This document shows, in pieces, positions 62,738 through 64,000 of a stretch of 64,000 nt of DNA. The translations under genes were made by a program, and so were the position numbers. Source of the stretch: Amorphochlora amoebiformis (taxonomy: Eukaryota > Cercozoa > Chlorarachniophyceae); NCBI GenBank assembly GCA_054601695.1, contig BAAHQB010000002.1:62001-126000 (forward strand), given 5' to 3'. Below the pieces are notes generated by a model, which did not search any database, was not told the DNA's origin, and saw only the letters and a program-made list of their open reading frames with translations. Every line of letters starts with the position of its first letter. Within the stretch, counting starts at the first letter, position 1.

Positions 62738-62770
62738 TCCTAGGCCTCCATAAGCTGTTATATATTTTTA

Positions 62771-62811
<41 letters not shown>

Positions 62812-62845
62812 CACTTTCATGTTTGTGCCAGAGAATGTATACATA

Positions 62846-62884
<39 letters not shown>

Positions 62885-62936
62885 TTATATAATATATACA
62901 TATATATATATATATGTATATATGGATATAATATAT

Positions 62937-62971
<35 letters not shown>

Positions 62972-63083
62972 AACAAGTATGCTTAGATATGTCAAGGAAT
63001 GTAGATATGTATATGTTTGTTTATAAGTGTCATATATATTATTTTATATATCATACATACATATATATATATTATATGTATAT

Positions 63084-63128
<45 letters not shown>

Positions 63129-63365
63129 TACCTGTATGCCAAAAAGTATATATTTGTATATGTTTTAGTTATAAGTAACAGGAATATAAATATGTATATA
63201 TTTACTTACATATGCAATATGTACATATTTACTTATATATGCAATATGTATATATTTACTTAAAAATGCCAAAGAATATGTATAAGAGTATATGTATACT
63301 ATATGTGTTAATGTAAGTATGTATATGTTTAGCTATATATGCCAAAGAATGTATATATATATATA

Positions 63366-63413
<48 letters not shown>

Positions 63414-63653
63414 TATTGTTTATTTGTATGTGTCGAAGTATCTCTATATATGAGTATATGTTTACTTATACGCGTCAGAATGTAACTATGTGTATGTTTA
63501 CTTATACGCCCGAAAAAATGTATAAACATATATAATTACTTATATTTGCAAAGGGATGTATATGTGCATATGTTTACTTATAATGCCATAATGTATGTAT
63601 ATATATATATATATAATATTATATTTGTATGTATAATATAATATATATGTATA

Positions 63654-63694
<41 letters not shown>

Positions 63695-63797
63695 ATGTAT
63701 ATGCATATGTGTACGTAGTAATTGTGCAATAGTTATGTACATTTTCCTTGACATGTAATATATATATATATATACATGTATATATATATATATATAT

Positions 63798-63841
<44 letters not shown>

Positions 63842-63857
63842 GTGTGTGTGTGTATAT

Positions 63858-63946
<89 letters not shown>

Positions 63947-64000
63947 ACATACCTGTATCCACAACAGTGATAACCGCTTTTTTTAGCCTCTGATCTAGTA
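54862..64000 (-). CDS. eRF1: Translation termination factor eRF1, C-terminal half
   Basis: Recognises stop codons and triggers peptide release with eRF3. Exons (minus order): 63953-64000 (runs off the window), 62426-62493, 60885-60968, 59813-59880, 59243-59272, 58736-58771, 58655-58685, 56846-56900, 56204-56259, 55865-55928, 55748-55810, 54862-54911. Peptides: [130 protein letters not shown], and an acidic end [13 protein letters not shown] before TAA. These follow eRF1 (FDQRL, YGGxxGFxxAIxLS, GVE, LIExxxLLExxAN, SDKSxEGxQ, GFGGIxxxLR, acidic tail). Phase is kept throughout: 216 residues visible. The N domain (NIKS, YxCxxxF) and GGQ loop lie outside the window. The two exons at 59.24 and 58.74 kb are weakest. 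Confidence 0.9.
57040..57290. other. eRF1 intron sequence, nothing recognisable
   Basis: TA/TACA-rich filler between the LIESS exon and the 92-bp minisatellite. Confidence 0.5.
57291..58030. repeat. Minisatellite, 8 x about 92 bp
   Basis: In an eRF1 intron. On the minus strand each unit has a donor-like acgtctg|gtaatt; on the plus strand an acceptor-like gcttttgtag. The first and last units diverge. Confidence 0.9.
58239..58262 (-). repeat. Degenerate 5'-part copy of an eRF1 exon
   Basis: ttatag acceptor followed by aatagtggagtcttct, resembling the start of the LIESS exon at 56846-56900. Confidence 0.45.
58771..59453. repeat. Degenerate and perfect TTAGGG clusters in an eRF1 intron
   Basis: Clusters at 58771-58792, 58957-59155 and 59406-59453 on the plus strand. 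On the minus strand the first supplies the pyrimidine-rich acceptor (aaccctaatcctag) of the exon 58736-58771. Confidence 0.88.
58909..58957 (+). repeat. Inverted (antisense) copy of eRF1 exon 56204-56259
   Basis: About 47 nt, identical to the sense exon except for one extra T and the last bases, but on the opposite strand. It lies in an intron of the same gene 2.65 kb upstream. On the plus strand it even has ag and gttagg borders. Confidence 0.92.
59921..60237 (-). repeat. Four 5'-part copies of an eRF1 exon
   Basis: Copies at about 59921-59958, 60014-60050, 60103-60140 and 60199-60237 keep the ag acceptor and VLSLMDSGA(A/V) codons of the exon 59813-59880, upstream in minus sense. Confidence 0.92.
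60436..60462 (-). CDS. eRF1: Possible 27-nt cassette exon of eRF1
   Basis: Reads TLSTIDRDL between an ag acceptor and a gtatct donor, phase 0 at both ends. It could be included or skipped without changing frame. The family alignment (GVE directly followed by TLxxLxxGAV) fits better without it, so I left it out of the main model. It may be a real lineage-specific cassette or a chance match. Confidence 0.3.
61222..61275 (-). repeat. Strongly diverged copy of the same eRF1 exon
   Basis: Reads [15 protein letters not shown]; compare [14 protein letters not shown]. No usable donor or phase, so a decayed relic rather than an exon. Confidence 0.5.
61569..62365 (-). repeat. Nine 3'-part copies of the same eRF1 exon
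   Basis: About 42 nt each, starting near 61569, 61679, 61763, 61849, 61937, 62019, 62116, 62207 and 62323. Each encodes [17 protein letters not shown] codons with a gtatat donor. All share one exon/TA breakpoint (aatagctta on the plus strand). The most distal copies have cctgaagttc and agctagctg variants. Confidence 0.93.
62561..62760 (-). repeat. Three 5'-part copies of an eRF1 exon
   Basis: About 30-37 nt copies at 62561-62597, 62637-62665 and 62731-62760 keep the ataacag acceptor and AYGGLGGF codons, upstream (minus sense) of the intact exon at 62426-62493. Confidence 0.92.
62800..63660. repeat. Degenerate atgccaaagaatgtata repeats in an eRF1 intron
   Basis: Loose repeats of tgtttacttata...gccaaagaatgtata between TA tracts, upstream (minus sense) of the AYGGLGGF ladder. 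No exon seen. Confidence 0.6.

Overview
This is nuclear DNA from an intron-dense eukaryote, probably a protist; I could not fix the lineage. Support: GT-AG introns, coding exons averaging about 63 nt, many interstitial TTAGGG/CCCTAA arrays (a vertebrate-type telomere hexamer), and introns made almost wholly of (TA)n microsatellite. Nearly every long open frame is a meaningless Tyr/Ile or Ser/Leu translation of simple repeats. The real genes had to be read by following short unique islands across splice sites with the reading phase carried through.

Three genes result. (1) 6264-53710, plus strand: a complete XRN1 5'-3' exoribonuclease, about 76 exons over 47 kb. Joined, they give 4,797 nt (about 1,598 residues), the length expected for XRN1. 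Phase is kept at every junction and all active-site motifs are present, from MGIPKFYRW to a TAG stop. (2) 54862 to beyond 64000, minus strand: the C-terminal half of translation release factor eRF1, convergent with XRN1, at least 12 exons, with the GFGG motif and acidic tail. (3) About 4488-5857 and perhaps down to 1 kb, minus strand: part of an unidentified membrane protein, divergent from XRN1 across a gap of about 400 bp.

The most unusual feature is the fate of exons lying in (TA)n. At about 20 exons on both strands the intact exon is accompanied by truncated copies embedded in TA repeat. With few exceptions, copies upstream keep the acceptor and the 5' part of the exon, and copies downstream keep the 3' part and the donor. 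The clearest case is an eRF1 exon (62426-62493) with three 5'-part copies before it and nine 3'-part copies after it. This fits repeated tandem duplications with one breakpoint in the exon and the other in the flanking TA tract. It leaves ladders of decoy splice sites, one pair of full-length mutually exclusive exon copies (25191-25230 / 25391-25430), a 16-bp donor-carrying tandem repeat that cycles through all three frames (35908-36013), and an inverted, antisense copy of an eRF1 exon inside an intron of the same gene (58909-58957).

Other intron content: minisatellites (about 40 copies of a 66-bp unit at 27.75-30.43 kb; 92-bp units at 57.3-58.0 kb; 41-bp units at 31.45-32.15 kb), (GA)n/(CT)n blocks, and interstitial telomere repeats that often abut, and sometimes form, splice sites.
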